From JBBQAA01 sp038254195 (GTDB lineage Bacteria; Actinomycetota; Thermoleophilia; Solirubrobacterales; Solirubrobacteraceae): 6,330 nt of DNA. Under the pieces are notes generated by a model. The model had not been told where the DNA came from, searched no databases, and saw nothing but the letters and a program-made list of their open reading frames with translations. The stretch lies in NCBI GenBank assembly GCA_038254195.1, contig JBBSGJ010000137.1:1-6330 (forward strand), read 5' to 3'. Below are positions 5,969 to 6,330 of this stretch, in pieces (the stretch's first letter is position 1; each line of letters opens with the position of its first letter). A program made the translations under genes and the position numbers.

Positions 5969-6330
5969 ATGCTTACGGACCACGCGAAGATCCACGTCTC
6001 GGCCGGCGGCGGAGGGGACGGGTGCCTCTCCTTCCGGCGGGAGGCCCACGTCCCCAAGGGCGGCCCCGACGGGGGGGACGGCGGTCGTGGCGGCGACGTC
6101 GTGCTCGAGGCCGACGACACCCTCCGCGATCTTGCCCCGTTCCGGCGCAGAGCGCACTTCAAGGCGCGACGTGGCGCGCACGGCCAGGGCGCCCAACGCC
6201 ACGGGGCCAACGGCGAGGAGCTCGTGGTGCGGGTCCCGCCGGGGACGGTCGCGACCCTCGCGGACGGGACGACGTGGGACCTCGTGGCGCCGGGTCAGCG
6301 CGTCGTGGTGGCCCGCGGCGGCTCGGGCGG
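5969..6330 (+). CDS. obg: Obg/CgtA GTPase, N-terminal glycine-rich domain (3' end outside window)
   Basis: Obg is an essential GTPase that binds the 50S subunit and acts in ribosome assembly and stress signalling. Only the first 120 codons plus two bases are in the window, and the frame stays open to the end. This equals most of the Obg fold: LTDHAKIHVSAGGGGDGCLS at the start, then VPKGGPDGGDGGRGGD (29-43), HFKARRGAHGQGAQRHGANG (63-82) and VPPGTV (89-94), ending in ARGGSGG just before the GTPase domain would begin. The G motifs themselves are not visible. ATG 5969 is chosen because the residues after it match the family start. ATG 5956 is out of frame. The Shine-Dalgarno is weak (GGGA at 5958-5961). 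The gene lies 754 bases after rpmA, with the antisense SDR gene between, so it probably needs its own promoter; I could not identify one confidently. Confidence 0.97.
   Translation, partial: MLTDHAKIHVSAGGGGDGCLSFRREAHVPKGGPDGGDGGRGGDVVLEADDTLRDLAPFRRRAHFKARRGAHGQGAQRHGANGEELVVRVPPGTVATLADGTTWDLVAPGQRVVVARGGSG

Noticed and set aside
5603..6202. Minus-strand frame of 199 codons that could supply an upstream start for the SDR gene
   Set aside because: It is in a different frame from the SDR motifs, is Ser/Pro/Arg-rich and runs antisense through obg. It could join only through a frameshift, for which nothing in the motif spacing argues.
4450..6210. Minus-strand open frame of 586 codons spanning rplU, rpmA, the SDR gene and the obg start
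   Set aside because: It crosses three well-supported plus-strand genes and reads the SDR gene out of frame as Arg/Pro-rich sequence. It is a product of high GC.

Overview
The window is a very GC-rich, densely packed bacterial chromosomal segment. It carries six genes, two of them cut by the window edges. Gene content, GTG/TTG/CTG start codons, strong G/C bias at third codon positions and the order mrdA-rodA-RNase E/G-rplU-rpmA-obg suggest a high-GC actinomycetote. A deep-branching class such as Thermoleophilia is possible, but that placement is an inference and is not proven by the sequence.

Bases 1-2764 (+) hold the elongation-type cell-wall synthase pair. The first gene is a 5'-truncated class B penicillin-binding protein 2 (transpeptidase). 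It overlaps, or nearly abuts, a complete RodA (SEDS glycosyltransferase). Bases 2780-4648 (+) encode a 622-residue RNase E/G-family endoribonuclease with a TTG start, an arginine-rich N-terminal insertion and a TRAM-like C-terminal segment. Its stop overlaps the start of rplU (L21) in an ATGA, and rpmA (L27) begins at the very next base after the rplU stop. The run from mrdA to rpmA therefore has almost no intergenic DNA and looks like one transcriptional unit joining envelope growth, RNA decay/processing and ribosome assembly.

Bases 5241-5930 (-) hold a short-chain dehydrogenase/reductase in antisense orientation between rpmA and obg, two genes that are usually adjacent and co-directional. 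It has a good Shine-Dalgarno sequence but no ATG, GTG or TTG before its nucleotide-binding motif, so it probably starts at CTG. Bases 5969-6330 (+) hold the glycine-rich N-terminal domain of the Obg/CgtA ribosome-assembly GTPase, cut by the window end.

No RNA genes, mobile elements, CRISPR arrays, extended repeats or convincing intrinsic terminators were seen. I see no new multi-gene system. The points worth following are the antisense SDR gene splitting the ribosomal operon, its missing canonical start, and the unusual ends of the RNase E/G protein.
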